64,000 nucleotides of DNA from an uncultured Clostridia bacterium (GTDB lineage Bacteria > Bacillota > Clostridia > UMGS1810), in the NCBI GenBank assembly GCA_934500875.1, contig CAKSTL010000008.1, positions 1 to 64,000 on the forward strand, read 5' to 3'. A program made the translations under genes and the position numbers. The notes under the pieces are model-generated. The model saw nothing but the letters and a program-made list of their open reading frames with translations, did no database searches and was not told where the DNA came from. Positions within the stretch are counted from its first letter, which is position 1, and every line of letters begins with the position of its first letter. Of this stretch, positions 1-7,982 are shown piece after piece.

Positions 1-167
1 GTAACGGTTCCTTATATCTAAGTCTGCCTCCGGGAATCTCCCGAAGAACCGAAAGCCTGGATACAAACCCCTGCCACACTATCAACCCTTATAGTAATAT
101 TATTTTAATTATTTTATTAAATATTACTATAAGTAATATTTTTGCTTTTTTATTTCAGTCTGAGAGA
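1..167. other. Noncoding stretch with AT-rich inverted repeat
   Basis: No start-to-stop gene is visible. A perfect 13-base inverted repeat (89-101 with 120-132) surrounds an AT-only centre and lies just downstream of the minus-strand gene that ends at 168. It could act as that gene's terminator, although no clear U-tract follows. A frame open on the plus strand from base 3 to about 203 has no start inside the window and no recognisable motif, so I do not call it. Confidence 0.4.
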
Positions 168-686
168 TTATTCATCATCATCTTCATCGTCGTCATCTGA
201 GCTATGGCGTTTTGAGGTAATATGAATAGCCACCAAAGCGCTTATCGCAAGTACGATTCCAACCGCAAGAAAAACTATCTGTGTTATCGGAATCGTCTCA
301 GACTGTTTGGCGTCTTTTTCCTCAGCTGCAGCAGCGTTTTGCTTATCGCACGTTAAAGTCATCAGTGTGGCAGGGGTATTGTTATCCGGATCGGGAATAT
401 CAATAGATGACTGTAAGCATGAAAGAACATAACTTTTGCTGCCGACGATTTCTAATTTCAGTACACCGGTTTCATCAACAGGAATTGCGTTCGGGTACAT
501 ACCTGCATCGGTTTTTAATGTAAACTCTACGCCGGCCCAGCTTTGACCAAGCTGTATCTCCAGTTTCTGCGGCTCGACAACCTGTAACTCCGTACCGTCA
601 GTGTCCGCATACACCGGGATGACAACACTGCTGATGCAAGTCAGTATAAGCAATGTTAGTATTAATCTGTTTATTATATTTCTCAT
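168..686 (-). CDS. Small signal-peptide protein with C-terminal membrane anchor
   Basis: 172 residues. The N-terminus has a basic start, a hydrophobic stretch at about 8-24 and an Ala-containing cleavage region (VYA-DT), so it is probably exported. The middle (about 30-120) looks like a beta-rich extracellular domain with two cysteines. A single hydrophobic helix at about 134-156 is followed by basic residues and a tail of mostly Asp and Glu, giving a type I topology with an acidic cytoplasmic tail. There is no LPXTG motif. It follows the SLH-domain ORF on the same strand, so it may belong to the same surface-protein unit. The ribosome binding site is weak. I do not recognise the family. Confidence 0.6.
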   Translation of the reverse strand: MRNIINRLILTLLILTCISSVVIPVYADTDGTELQVVEPQKLEIQLGQSWAGVEFTLKTDAGMYPNAIPVDETGVLKLEIVGSKSYVLSCLQSSIDIPDPDNNTPATLMTLTCDKQNAAAAEEKDAKQSETIPITQIVFLAVGIVLAISALVAIHITSKRHSSDDDDEDDDE

Positions 687-704
687 GGTTTTTCATTTCT
701 GTAA

Positions 705-732
705 TGAGGGAGCCGATTTTGCGACTCCCTCA
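705..732 (-). terminator. Hairpin between the SLH ORF and the membrane-anchored protein gene
   Basis: An 11-base stem (705-715 with 722-732) with one mismatch lies just after the SLH ORF stop. It has no strong U-run on the minus strand, so it may only attenuate or process the transcript. Confidence 0.4.
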
Positions 733-739
733 CACCAAT

Positions 740-2374
740 TTATTTGCTCCAGATTTCGTTTGAACCGCTGGTTATTCCGGTATGATCATTTGATGCTTCA
801 AAAATGTCATATGCTGCCCAGTGAGAATTGTTCTTAACATCTGTAAATCTGTTGAGAACAGTCAGATTTTTGTTAATAAATTCCGTATCGGCATTGCGTC
901 CCGTTGCACGGTTAATAATCGTCACAACCTCAGCTCGTGTAACGACAATATCAGGTCTGAATGATCCATCGGAATAGCCATTGAGCCATTTCTCACTTGT
1001 TGCATAGCTTATATTCTTAATTGCCCAGTAGTTATTTGAAAGGTCATTGTATTTTGTCGTATTCGATACTGATTTTACCTCATTAAATAACGAATAATAG
1101 CGAACTGCGATTGTAACGAATTCTGCTCGGGTAATTGATTCATCCGGACGGAATGTGCCGTCTTCATATCCGCTTATGATATTATATTTTTCAAGATAAC
1201 CAACAAAAGCAGAATACCATTCGTTGTTCGGTGTGTCCTTAAATGAAGGCGTTCCTTTCACAGACTCATTTTTCTTATCAGCGATAAGACGTGCAAAGAT
1301 TGCCGCAGCTTCAGCACGGGACATATCGCCGTCAGGTCTGAATGAACCATCCGGGTATCCCATAATATATGCCTTGTGTTTGCTTCCGGGAAGTATCAGC
1401 ATACCGTTTTTATCCGTTGTGCCATTAGCTGTGTTATTTTTCTTATCTTTCAAAACGATAGAAATTTCAGCCTTTGCATTGCCTTTATTGTCGGTTGCCT
1501 TAATGGTGTAGTAGTTATCACCTGTGAGATCTGCACCATTCGGAAGTGTCAGCGTGATTTTGCCGTCCTTGTCGGTTGATTTTGAAACAGATACTTTTTT
1601 GCCGTTTTTATCGGTTACAGTGATGTTTGTGGTGTTGGAGCTGATATATCCACCGCCGCCATTTCCACGACCACCGCCGCCACCGGAGGATGAGCCACCG
1701 CCTGACGATTTAACCGGAAGTGTAACCTTACCGTTTGCGTCTGTTGTACCTGTTTTTTCGGTTGTTTTATCTTTAATGGTAACAGATACACCTTTTACGG
1801 CTTTGCTAACATTAGTTCCATGTAGCCTCGTTTCCATTGCTTGACGTTCATCGGCAGTATAAACTTTAATTTCGCCGACATGGCAAGGATCCGGTGGTGC
1901 AGTAACTGATGGAAAGATATTTTTCTTGGTGTATTGACGTTTATGTGCAAAGCCAAATAAAACTTTCAGTAATTTGAATATACCTTTGACATATTCCTCG
2001 CTATAACTCATCATTTTTTCATTTATAAAATCATCAATCATTTTCGGAGTAATTTGATACATATAATATATATCAAACGGTTTCTGTAAATGATTGCGAT
2101 ATAATGATTTATAGCGAACAACAGTGGCATATGCACGAGTTGCAGGAGCTTCTTTTTCAATGAACTCATTATATACCTCTTTAAAGGTGATCTTTTTATT
2201 TTCAACAAAATCACCCGTCATATTATAATGGTAAATAACTTCGTTCATTGCTTTAGTAGCTTCACTTTTTGTTTTGAATCCGCTGCGCTCAACTTGGTTG
2301 CGTTTTCCGGCTGCCATACCCAATTCAATACGATAAGACCAAGTTGCCCCTTTTTTACGAACACTGCCTTGCAT
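740..2374 (-). CDS. Chimeric ORF: integrase N-terminus fused to SLH surface protein C-terminus
   Basis: 544 codons joining two unrelated proteins. Residues 1 to about 192 are the start of a tyrosine recombinase: an AP2-like arm-binding domain (1-60) and a SAM-like core-binding domain (about 62-150), ending in the linker before the catalytic domain. None of the catalytic R-K-HxxR-H-Y residues is present. From about residue 193 the sequence is a surface protein: an Ig-like or dockerin-like repeat, a Gly/Ser-rich linker (about 222-240), a second beta domain, then three S-layer homology domains (about 335-540) with GYxDGSFRPD and TRAE signatures. The start has a good GGAGG site at the integrase end. 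The surface part has no signal peptide in this frame, so it could not be exported as usual. Most likely it is the fused remains of two broken genes; an assembly chimera is possible. Confidence 0.75.
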   Translation of the reverse strand: MQGSVRKKGATWSYRIELGMAAGKRNQVERSGFKTKSEATKAMNEVIYHYNMTGDFVENKKITFKEVYNEFIEKEAPATRAYATVVRYKSLYRNHLQKPFDIYYMYQITPKMIDDFINEKMMSYSEEYVKGIFKLLKVLFGFAHKRQYTKKNIFPSVTAPPDPCHVGEIKVYTADERQAMETRLHGTNVSKAVKGVSVTIKDKTTEKTGTTDANGKVTLPVKSSGGGSSSGGGGGRGNGGGGYISSNTTNITVTDKNGKKVSVSKSTDKDGKITLTLPNGADLTGDNYYTIKATDNKGNAKAEISIVLKDKKNNTANGTTDKNGMLILPGSKHKAYIMGYPDGSFRPDGDMSRAEAAAIFARLIADKKNESVKGTPSFKDTPNNEWYSAFVGYLEKYNIISGYEDGTFRPDESITRAEFVTIAVRYYSLFNEVKSVSNTTKYNDLSNNYWAIKNISYATSEKWLNGYSDGSFRPDIVVTRAEVVTIINRATGRNADTEFINKNLTVLNRFTDVKNNSHWAAYDIFEASNDHTGITSGSNEIWSK

Positions 2375-2455
2375 AACTTAATCCTCCTTTTTAGTTCTTA
2401 TAAATATTTTATCAAATCAGAAGCAGGAATCTTAAGTTTTTGGGGTAGAAATTTT

Positions 2456-2578
2456 TTCCCACGTAAAAAACAGGTTTGACACCCCTCAAAACCGCATGGT
2501 TACTGGGTTTGTCGGGGTTTTCGTGGGAAAAGATGATTTTTGAGCAAAATTTTTAATTTTTCCCACGAATTTCCCACG
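2456..2578. repeat. Four TTCCCACG motifs, possible integrase arm sites
   Basis: The octamer TTCCCACG occurs at 2456-2463, inverted at 2522-2529, and again at 2560-2567 and 2571-2578. It lies directly upstream of the truncated integrase start at 2374. Clustered short repeats next to an int gene are typical arm-type binding sites, so this may be the attachment region of the element that the broken integrase came from. The role is inferred. Confidence 0.45.
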
Positions 2579-2606
2579 CAAGAATTAAGTACAAATAAAT
2601 ACAGAA

Positions 2607-2640
2607 AAACACGATTAACGCAAATTGGTTAATCGTGTTT
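2607..2640 (-). terminator. Rho-independent terminator, probably the original rubrerythrin terminator
   Basis: A perfect 13-base stem (2607-2619 with 2628-2640) is followed on the minus strand by a run of T. Read on the minus strand it lies about 80 bases beyond the displaced rubrerythrin tail at 2718, so it may be the terminator that served rubrerythrin before the insertion. Confidence 0.7.
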
Positions 2641-2717
2641 CAAGACCAAGTAGCTAAAAAGCCTTATTTCAAGCCATTCTCGGATTATATCTAATCGGAA
2701 CTAATTGTATCTATTTT

Positions 2718-2783
2718 TAACCAAAATATCTCTTTAAAAGTCCCTCAAAGCCTTTTCCGTGTCTAGCCTCGTCTTTTGCCATC
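2718..2783. repeat. Left attachment-site copy of the rubrerythrin 3' end
   Basis: Bases 2718-2765 are identical to 11197-11244, the last 48 bases of rubrerythrin. Bases 2766-2783 continue the similarity with three substitutions (2766, 2769, 2775). Read on the minus strand it encodes the last 21 residues of rubrerythrin plus a stop, and all three differences are synonymous. The extension is therefore a fragment of a real rubrerythrin gene, probably picked up from an earlier host. Confidence 0.85.
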
Positions 2784-2790
2784 TGACAAG

Positions 2791-2910
2791 TACAATTATT
2801 TTAAGGACACAAAAAAGGTCTTTAAATTCGTACATCTTTTGAATATCTTTGGTACATCTGTTGTACTTCATTCTAATATCTTTTAAGAACTTTGTCAAGT
2901 TTTAGTACAA
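2791..2910. repeat. GTACAA/GTACAT motifs, probable left integrase arm sites
   Basis: GTACAA or GTACAT hexamers occur at 2791-2796, 2830-2835, 2852-2857, inverted at 2861-2866, and at 2905-2910, between the left attachment copy and the integrase start. The same hexamer clusters near the right end (10883-10967). Matching short repeats at both ends is what arm-type integrase sites look like; the role is inferred. Confidence 0.5.
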
Positions 2911-2931
2911 CAAACGGAGGTATTAAATCAA

Positions 2932-4146
2932 ATGTCAAAGAGTAAAAATGTAGGAGTTTATCAAAAGAAAAACGGTTATTGGGAATATCGCTTTACTATG
3001 GTTGTGGGCGGCAGTAAAATCTCAAAGAAAAAAGGAACTGACGAATTTGGAAACAAACTGAAAACAAAGAAAGAAGCGGTTAATGCAAGAGCGGCGGCAA
3101 TGGCAGCGGCAAGAAACGAAAGGTCATACATAAAGCCTATTATTCGAAAAACCTTAAAGGAAGTTTTTGATGAATACAGAAAAACGGGAAGAAATGACAA
3201 AGCCTATCAAACAATCAGAAAACAGGATTCATTATGGGAAAACCATTTGTCAATTCAATTCGGGAAAAGATTTATTGATGAAATAAGTGTCGCAGAAGTC
3301 AATGATTATCTTGCACATTTGTATTATATAGACGGTTATTCATATCAATATACAGAATCATTTTTAAAAATGTTTTATCTGTTTTTCGGTCAGGCGTACT
3401 CCAGAAATTATTTAGATGTTAATATTTATAATAAGCTATGTGTCAATAAAAATACAAAAATCAAAATGCCGAAATTAAAGTCGGAAGATGATACAGATAT
3501 AATCGCCTTCAGCCGCAATGAGCTTTTAGTACTGGATAAATATTTTTCGGGTAAAAACACAGAAACGGCGTACCTGTTGGGAAGATATTGCGGACTTCGG
3601 ATAAATGAATGCTTCGGTTTAAAATGGGATAATGTTGATTTAGATAACGGTACAATTTATATTGATAGACAAATGCAATACCAAAACGGACTTATAAAAT
3701 TAGTTGCTCCGAAAACATTAAATTCCAAAAGAACAATCTATTTAAATGATTTTATTAAAAATTATTTAAATAGATTACTTGTTAAAACAAAAGAGGAAGC
3801 GGAGCGGCTATCTGCCGTCAGAAAGCAAAACAGGCGGTTCATAGCTGATTTGGATAATACACATATTTATTCAACCGAACTTGTGAACTGCTTGCCAGAC
3901 GGCAAAATTCAAACGCTAAATTCTATGAAATATCCGACAAGAGAAATAAAGAGCAATTTACACATTAATTTTAAATATCACTATTTGCGGCACACATACG
4001 GCACACTTATGGCAGAGATGAACACGCCGCAGCATCTTTTATGCAATCAAATGGGGCATGGTAATATTCAAGTCACACAAAAATATTATATTGCCGTTTC
4101 ACAATCGGGAATCGATGTTTTACGGCACAATTTGAATAATTTATAA
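2932..4146 (+). CDS. int: Tyrosine recombinase (integrase)
   Basis: 404 residues, full length for an integrative-element integrase. Domains in order: arm-binding N-terminus (about 5-65), SAM-like core-binding domain (about 72-165), catalytic domain (about 190-400). The catalytic set is visible: Arg223 in GLRINE, HYLRH with His350 and Arg353, His376 in GHGN, and a Tyr near 385 in QKYY as nucleophile. An ACGGAGG site lies upstream of the ATG. It would excise and insert the element between the repeats of the rubrerythrin end. It lies just inside the left attachment copy and reads into the element, the usual arrangement. Its codon use is more AT-rich than that of the chromosomal genes to the right. 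Confidence 0.93.
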   Translation: MSKSKNVGVYQKKNGYWEYRFTMVVGGSKISKKKGTDEFGNKLKTKKEAVNARAAAMAAARNERSYIKPIIRKTLKEVFDEYRKTGRNDKAYQTIRKQDSLWENHLSIQFGKRFIDEISVAEVNDYLAHLYYIDGYSYQYTESFLKMFYLFFGQAYSRNYLDVNIYNKLCVNKNTKIKMPKLKSEDDTDIIAFSRNELLVLDKYFSGKNTETAYLLGRYCGLRINECFGLKWDNVDLDNGTIYIDRQMQYQNGLIKLVAPKTLNSKRTIYLNDFIKNYLNRLLVKTKEEAERLSAVRKQNRRFIADLDNTHIYSTELVNCLPDGKIQTLNSMKYPTREIKSNLHINFKYHYLRHTYGTLMAEMNTPQHLLCNQMGHGNIQVTQKYYIAVSQSGIDVLRHNLNNL

Positions 4147-4174
4147 TAGCGGAGCGGCAATATAAGCCGCTCCC

Positions 4175-5290
4175 TTAATACATATCTCGTATTTTATCTA
4201 TGTATGCGGCAAATTCGTCTTTAACCTCTGGCGGCGATATTACTTTCACCCCTTTGCCGAATCCCAAAAGCCAGCCGAAAAATTGATTGCTCACTTCAAC
4301 TTTTGCCGAAACAGTAAAATGTTTTTCGTCACTTTTAAAGTATTGCACATCTTTTTTGCCGAAACGGTCTATTGCAGTATCTAAAAGCGGATTTATAAAA
4401 CGCAAGGTAACACGCTTTTCCACGCCGCCATACATTGAAAATACCCTTTGCGTATAATTTTTTAAGTCAATTTGTTTAAATTCCTTTTCGCCCTCTCTTG
4501 CCGCTCCAATACGCTCAACACTTTTCATTCGGTCAATGCGGTAGTGAATAAATTTGCTTTTCTTCTCGTCAAAAGCAAGCAAATAATAGTTTCCGTCATT
4601 GATAAGCAAGGCAAAAGGATTTACTATATATTTTTCGCCATGTCGGCGTTCAACTTGATTTTTCACATCGCTAATACTATATTTTAAATATTTAAAACTT
4701 ATCTTTTCGGGAAGGTGCTTCTCGCCGTCCAATTTCTTGCTCATAGCCTCATTTATAACAGCAATGTTATTTATTACTTCTGCATTATTTGTCCGTATTC
4801 TGTCAGTCAGAAGGACATCATGCTTGATTGTTTCCGCTTGCCGTTCATTTGTTAAATTGCAAATTATATCAATCAAAAAATCCGATTGCGATTTATCAAG
4901 AAATTTTGCGGAATAGACGCACTCTGCAAGAAGTTTGATGTCTGTTATATCGTAGTTGCGGCGGCAAGCGTAAAAGCCTTTTTTGCTCTTGTCATAAATG
5001 ATTAACTTTGATTCGTTGTATTCATCTTCTGCAAGCTCTTGTTCCGCTTCTTCTATTGTATAATCATTTTCTATTATTAAACTTGCTTTGTTTATTTCCT
5101 CAATATCACGATAGACGGAGCGTCGTTCGGCAGTTATGCCGCATTCTTCCAGATAATCAACTATTTCATAAGCTGTAACAACATTTTCTTTATCGGAATA
5201 TTTAAGTAAATATTGCATAACAAGATACGGCTTCATTTTTTGATTGTTTTGTTTTCCGTGTTTTGCTTCTTTGTTTGTTTTATCACTCAT
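4175..5290 (-). CDS. WYL-domain transcriptional regulator
   Basis: 371 residues from the ATG preceded by GGAGG; an in-frame ATG ten codons upstream lacks such a site. After a basic N-terminus it has a DeoR-type winged helix (about 20-85, with ERRSVYRDI typical of these HTH proteins), a WYL domain (about 185-290, with YYLLAFDE and HYRIDR) and a C-terminal WCX-like domain (about 300-370). WYL regulators control defence islands, DNA repair and mobile-element genes and may sense nucleic acid ligands. It converges with int, and its promoter region faces the structured RNA at 5378, so it may control either. Confidence 0.85.
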   Translation of the reverse strand: MSDKTNKEAKHGKQNNQKMKPYLVMQYLLKYSDKENVVTAYEIVDYLEECGITAERRSVYRDIEEINKASLIIENDYTIEEAEQELAEDEYNESKLIIYDKSKKGFYACRRNYDITDIKLLAECVYSAKFLDKSQSDFLIDIICNLTNERQAETIKHDVLLTDRIRTNNAEVINNIAVINEAMSKKLDGEKHLPEKISFKYLKYSISDVKNQVERRHGEKYIVNPFALLINDGNYYLLAFDEKKSKFIHYRIDRMKSVERIGAAREGEKEFKQIDLKNYTQRVFSMYGGVEKRVTLRFINPLLDTAIDRFGKKDVQYFKSDEKHFTVSAKVEVSNQFFGWLLGFGKGVKVISPPEVKDEFAAYIDKIRDMY

Positions 5291-5345
5291 TACTAAAACC
5301 TCCAAAAAACAGTATACCATAATTATAGAAAAATTGGAAGAAATA

Positions 5346-5374
5346 TTGATTTTTATTAAAAGTAGTGTTATAAT
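5346..5374 (+). promoter_or_regulatory. Sigma-A promoter for the structured RNA
   Basis: TTGATT (5346-5351), a 17-base spacer and a perfect TATAAT (5369-5374). The predicted start at about 5381 falls within the first bases of the long stem at 5378-5395, so promoter and RNA structure fit each other. Confidence 0.7.
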
Positions 5375-5377
5375 GAT

Positions 5378-5605
5378 GCTACCACATACTATAATTTTAA
5401 TATTTTAATTATGGATATTTCTATAAATATCTTTATTTTGCTATCTTCTTTTGATTTTTGCAAAGCAAATTGTGTTTGTTAAAAACGCAGGCTTTAATAT
5501 GGTGTTTGCTTTGTAAATTCATATTAAGATTATAGTGTGTGGTAACCTTTAATCAAAGCCGCGTTTTTGTGCGTGGCAATGGTTTCGGTTGCCACGCATT
5601 TTTTA
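5378..5605 (+). ncRNA. Predicted structured RNA or 5' leader ending in a terminator
   Basis: About 225 bases follow the promoter with no ORF. Helices visible by eye: an 18-position closing stem 5378-5395 with 5529-5546 (one mismatch, one G-U); a 7-bp hairpin with tetraloop 5414-5431; a long hairpin 5457-5469 with 5505-5517; and a rho-independent terminator, 10-bp stem 5570-5579 with 5589-5598 followed by six T. The next gene starts 32 bases later with its own ribosome binding site. It could be a stand-alone small RNA (the long closed rod with internal loops recalls 6S RNA) or a leader controlling genes 5637-7140 by attenuation. It matches no riboswitch I know. Confidence 0.6.
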
Positions 5606-5636
5606 TTACGTGAGAATTTAGAAAGGAGAAAAGAAA

Positions 5637-5828
5637 ATGAACAAAGGAAAATATATTTTAAACACAACTACACACTGCTTACATATAGAAGGATATTGCA
5701 AAAAAGCTTCTCCTTTGCCATACCACGTGAAATATTTTGAATCAGAAGATGAAGCACTTGCTTTTGGTGGTAGAAGTGTTTGGTTATGTTCTAATTGTAA
5801 AAAGGAACGAGAAAAAAGAACAAAATAA
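5637..5828 (+). CDS. Small zinc-finger-like protein
   Basis: 63 residues with a GAAAGGAG site upstream. Likely metal ligands are His and Cys near 13-21 and a C-terminal CSNC pair at about 52-55, separated by FESEDEALAFGG. The pattern (His/Cys early, F-s-EeA-a-GgR, then CxxC) resembles the zinc-binding domain of Ada and related treble-clef modules. It lies directly behind the structured RNA and 19 bases before the next gene, probably in one operon. Function unknown; nucleic-acid binding is a guess from the fold similarity. Confidence 0.65.
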   Translation: MNKGKYILNTTTHCLHIEGYCKKASPLPYHVKYFESEDEALAFGGRSVWLCSNCKKEREKRTK

Positions 5829-5847
5829 AATGTTGGAGGAATAAATA

Positions 5848-7140
5848 ATGTCATTATATCGTTGTGCGGCTTGCGGAAGCCCTAATGTTATTACAGAACA
5901 AGAAAACGGAGGATATAGTTATACAAAGGGTGCAATCGGAACTGTTGTTTTAGGAGTTGGCGGAGCGGTTGCAGGAATTAACGGAAAAACAAAACAAGTA
6001 TTCAAATGTCCTGATTGCGGATTAACGCTAAATGAACCTATGGCATTTGAACTGCAAAATCTAATTGATATAGGCGTTTCTTCCTCATATGCAAGAAAAA
6101 ATCTTGTATTGCAAGGCACAAAAATTAGTTGGGAGTTTTTAAAAAACAAATATAAGAACATAGAAAACGGATTTGCAGACAAAGAAATCAAGTTAAAAGA
6201 AGAACACCCTTCTACCATAAAAGAAAGCACTTCGCAGGCAGCGCGAATTATTGCTGATTCGATTATTGAAGATTATCAAAGATTTCAGGCAGAACTAACG
6301 CAACTTGAAAATTCAAAAGAGAACATGGAAGAAATGCAGTCTGTTTGGGAACAGACCGCAAAGGAGATTCTTGAATCCCGTCAAAAAGCTTATTCTGAAG
6401 CCGAGGAAGTTGAACAGAAAAACTATAATCGTGCAGTGATTAAGGCTGAAGCTGACATTGATAAAGAAATTTCAGATCTTGCTGAAAAATATAAACAGTT
6501 AGAAATAAAAACTAAACAATTGCAAGAAGAATTTTCTTCTTTGGGATTTTTTAAAGGAAAACGCAAAAAAGAGATTAATGTGTTGCTTCAGCAAAAAAAT
6601 ACAGAGATGAAAAGCAATAAAGCTAAACAAAGTGAGTTGTTTACGAAACGGTCGAATGTAGGTATTGATTTACAAAAGGAAATGAACCGCAATGTGGAAA
6701 AACAAAAGAAAGAAATAAACAAAAAATATCCATTGACGGAAAGTCCTGCCGAGACCAAAGAAAAATTACTTGAAAAACAAGCATATTTGAATGCTATTAG
6801 AGAGAAACAGATCGGCATACAAAAAGCTAAGGCTCTTAGTTGCATTGTTCTTTATAAATTTATTGAATTTATGTCGTCAAACGCCGAAAGTCGTATCAGC
6901 GTTTCCCAATTTAATGAAGAAAGCAAAGAGGGGAATTTGAAATCATTTCCCGCTTCGAATGTCATAGAAGTATATGACATGCTTAAAGAAAAACTTTCCG
7001 AAATCCTAAATACTGAGGTTTCTGCCCTGCCCCCTTTTAACGGGCAACGTATCGCCTTGTGTCTCAGAGAACTTGTCAATAATGGTGCTTTAAATATGGA
7101 AGAAATTAAATGTAAAAGGTATTACTATATTTCAAAATAA
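5848..7140 (+). CDS. Zinc-ribbon, glycine-zipper and coiled-coil protein
   Basis: 430 residues. An N-terminal zinc ribbon (CAAC at 6-9 and CPDC at about 53-56) is split by a Gly/Ala/Val-rich segment (about 28-45) that looks like a glycine zipper or short membrane hairpin. A long, highly charged coiled coil follows (about 95-315), broken by a short SLGFFKGKRKKE segment. The C-terminal 110 residues look like a small winged-helix-like fold. A GGAGG site precedes the ATG, and 17-bp inverted repeat 7187-7243 ends the unit. I do not recognise the family. The layout would suit a membrane-associated or scaffold protein, perhaps in phage defence, but nothing here proves it. Confidence 0.65.
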   Translation: MSLYRCAACGSPNVITEQENGGYSYTKGAIGTVVLGVGGAVAGINGKTKQVFKCPDCGLTLNEPMAFELQNLIDIGVSSSYARKNLVLQGTKISWEFLKNKYKNIENGFADKEIKLKEEHPSTIKESTSQAARIIADSIIEDYQRFQAELTQLENSKENMEEMQSVWEQTAKEILESRQKAYSEAEEVEQKNYNRAVIKAEADIDKEISDLAEKYKQLEIKTKQLQEEFSSLGFFKGKRKKEINVLLQQKNTEMKSNKAKQSELFTKRSNVGIDLQKEMNRNVEKQKKEINKKYPLTESPAETKEKLLEKQAYLNAIREKQIGIQKAKALSCIVLYKFIEFMSSNAESRISVSQFNEESKEGNLKSFPASNVIEVYDMLKEKLSEILNTEVSALPPFNGQRIALCLRELVNNGALNMEEIKCKRYYYISK

Positions 7141-7186
7141 AATGAAAGCGAACTTCACAATATATTTATAAGGAATAACTAAAGCA

Positions 7187-7243
7187 AAGTCAGACAATTA
7201 ACACAAATAATACATAAAATAATTACTGTTAATTGTCTGACTT
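7187..7243. terminator. Bidirectional terminator
   Basis: A perfect 17-bp inverted repeat (7187-7203 with 7227-7243) lies between the convergent ends of the coiled-coil protein gene and the resolvase gene. A T-rich stretch follows on the plus strand. It probably ends both transcripts. Confidence 0.75.
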
Positions 7244-7251
7244 AAATTTTA

Positions 7252-7839
7252 TCAGTTTTCCAAAAGAAAAACATATTTATAAACAGTTGTGCGGCTCATA
7301 TTGCACACTCTGGCAAGCTCTGATACATTTAATTTACCCGACTTTAAAGACGGATAATGCCGCAGAAATACGGCAGGAATATCGTCTTTTTTTACTTGCG
7401 GTCTGCCGATATTTACGCCTTTTGCTCTGGCATTTTCCATACCCGAACGCACCCTTGCCCGAATCATGGCAAGCTCTAATTGGCTGAAAACCCCTGCCAT
7501 TTGCAAAAACGCTTCACTCATTGGGTCTGATTTACCGTTTCGGCAATCAAGAGTAATACTGCCGATAATCACAAGCCGCAAATGCTTATCACGAATTATA
7601 TCAATAATTTCACATAATTGTTGCGTACTTCTGGCAAGTCTGGGAACTTCAAGAGTTATAATTGTATCACCCGATTCTGCTTGTTCAAGCATTGCCTTTT
7701 GTTGGTCTTTTACTTTTGAATCGCCGTGTTCATATTCAAGAAAAATCTCATCAGCTCCTGCGGCTTTTAATTCTCTGACTTGTCTGTTAATATCCTGTTT
7801 GGTTTCATTTGTGCTACATCTTGCATATCCGTATTTCAT
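7252..7839 (-). CDS. Serine recombinase (resolvase/invertase family)
   Basis: 195 residues, usual size for a small resolvase. The N-terminal catalytic domain starts YGYARCST, with Ser9 as likely nucleophile, and shows VPRLARST with its conserved Arg residues. The long E helix (about 120-140) leads to a GRP hinge and a C-terminal helix-turn-helix (about 165-190: NVSELARVCNMSRTTVYKY). Such enzymes resolve replicon dimers or invert segments. Finding it with a tyrosine integrase in one small element is notable. The palindrome-rich region immediately upstream (7895-7982) is a plausible recombination or operator site. Confidence 0.9.
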   Translation of the reverse strand: MKYGYARCSTNETKQDINRQVRELKAAGADEIFLEYEHGDSKVKDQQKAMLEQAESGDTIITLEVPRLARSTQQLCEIIDIIRDKHLRLVIIGSITLDCRNGKSDPMSEAFLQMAGVFSQLELAMIRARVRSGMENARAKGVNIGRPQVKKDDIPAVFLRHYPSLKSGKLNVSELARVCNMSRTTVYKYVFLLEN

Positions 7840-7894
7840 AGTTTTATCCTTTCTCCCGCAGAGCGGCGCTAAATCTTTACCATATTTATATTAT

Positions 7895-7982
7895 AGCACT
7901 AAATATTAGTGTTGTCTATTGATGTTTTGCACTAATATTCAGTGCCACATTTGTGCAAATTTAGCACTTGTTTTTAGTGCAA
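7895..7982. promoter_or_regulatory. Three AGTGCTA-type palindromes: res site or operators
   Basis: Three imperfect palindromes built on GCAC...GTGC lie at 7895-7913, 7928-7947 and 7962-7982, with a further overlapping one at 7953-7967. They fill the gap between the divergent resolvase and Cro-like genes. Three dimer sites beside a resolvase gene match the usual res plan. Operators for the Cro-like protein are the other explanation, since the last site overlaps the promoter for that gene. Confidence 0.55.

Noticed and set aside
5378..5605. A retron, CRISPR array, tracr-like or guide RNA
   Set aside because: No reverse transcriptase, Cas or other RNA-guided nuclease is encoded nearby, and there are no spaced direct repeats.
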